From the NCBI RefSeq assembly GCF_002432345.1, contig NZ_DJDT01000241.1, forward strand, positions 1 through 38,985: a stretch of DNA of 38,985 bases, written 5' to 3'. The notes beneath the pieces were generated by a model. It saw only the letters and a list, made by a program, of their open reading frames with translations, was not told the DNA's origin and did no database searches. The position numbers and the translations under genes were made by a program. Below, in pieces: positions 38,930 to 38,985 of this stretch (its first letter is position 1; each line of letters opens with the position of its first letter). This stretch comes from Pedobacter sp. UBA5917 (GTDB lineage Bacteria; Bacteroidota; Bacteroidia; Sphingobacteriales; Sphingobacteriaceae).

Positions 38930-38985
38930 TTTCGACCGGAGTGTAACGTAGTGGAGAAATCTATCTCGAGATAGATCTCTCCCTG
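38930..38985. repeat. REP-like repeat with long palindrome, cut by the window end
   Basis: After the AraC gene, text CATTTCGACCGGAGTGTAAC is followed by a nearly perfect hairpin: GGAGA-A-ATCTATCTC (38953-38967) against GAGATAGAT-C-TCTCC (38968-38982), with no loop at the centre. The 18-bp core is perfectly palindromic. The segment CGGAGTGTAACGTA is shared with the repeat at 52-65. It is the left half of a repeat that I recognise as common in Pedobacter/Flavobacterium; a complementary right arm is expected just beyond the window. Confidence 0.7.

Noticed and set aside
1..38985. CRISPR arrays, tRNA or rRNA genes, insertion sequences, prophage
   Set aside because: No regularly spaced repeats, no cloverleaf or rRNA-like text, and no transposase, integrase or phage gene could be seen; very small RNAs cannot be excluded by eye.

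Overview
The window looks like chromosomal DNA of a Bacteroidota species of the Sphingobacteriaceae, most like Pedobacter. This is inferred from low GC, a TTG-N18-TAnnTTTG promoter (the Bacteroidota housekeeping form), a C-terminal type IX secretion (T9SS) sorting domain, a GH29/fuconate catabolic operon, SulP with a beta-carbonic anhydrase, and short intergenic repeats of the kind scattered through Pedobacter/Flavobacterium genomes. I see no rRNA, tRNA, CRISPR array, transposase, integrase or phage gene.

Layout. 1-2070: minus-strand pair of a sugar nucleotidyltransferase and a NahK-like sugar kinase. 2209-4457: HerA-like ATPase followed by a small secreted protein. 4555-5786: J-protein CbpA and its modulator CbpM. 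5787-6151: repeat-rich spacer. 6152-8569: exported S9 peptidase, then a 560-base spacer made largely of short dispersed repeats. 9130-10798: DUF1801 protein and an exported Gfo/Idh/MocA-type protein. 11172-16532: a signalling block with a PAS histidine kinase, a NarL-type regulator, an ECF sigma factor, a lone receiver domain, a degenerate sigma/anti-sigma pair, exonuclease III and a lone PAS protein. 16658-17347: phosphoglycerate mutase. 17491-23993: a 1938-residue T9SS-exported protein translationally coupled to a lipoprotein. 24037-28679: M42 peptidase with a small membrane protein, MFS/GNAT pair and acyl-CoA carboxylase beta subunit. 29056-31819: small exported protein, SulP transporter and carbonic anhydrase. 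31883-32143: small disordered protein. 32234-37852: five-gene L-fucose operon, divergent from the AraC regulator at 38025-38903.

How the genes work together. In the fucose operon an exported GH29 fucosidase releases L-fucose, a lipoprotein mutarotase interconverts its anomers, an SSS symporter imports it, and L-fuconate dehydratase plus an SDR carry out steps of the non-phosphorylative route; the AraC protein probably senses a pathway sugar. SulP and carbonic anhydrase, two bases apart, look like a bicarbonate uptake/equilibration unit. The signalling block is all cytosolic or inner-membrane and has no obvious target operon in the window.

Most notable is the giant protein at 17491-23307. By direct count its Asp-rich calcium-loop repeats fall into three sets of exactly seven, each set preceded by an IPT/TIG domain. 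This predicts three consecutive seven-bladed propellers on one T9SS-secreted chain, followed by an adhesion-like tail and coupled to a lipoprotein. I did not find a clearly new defence or mobile system.
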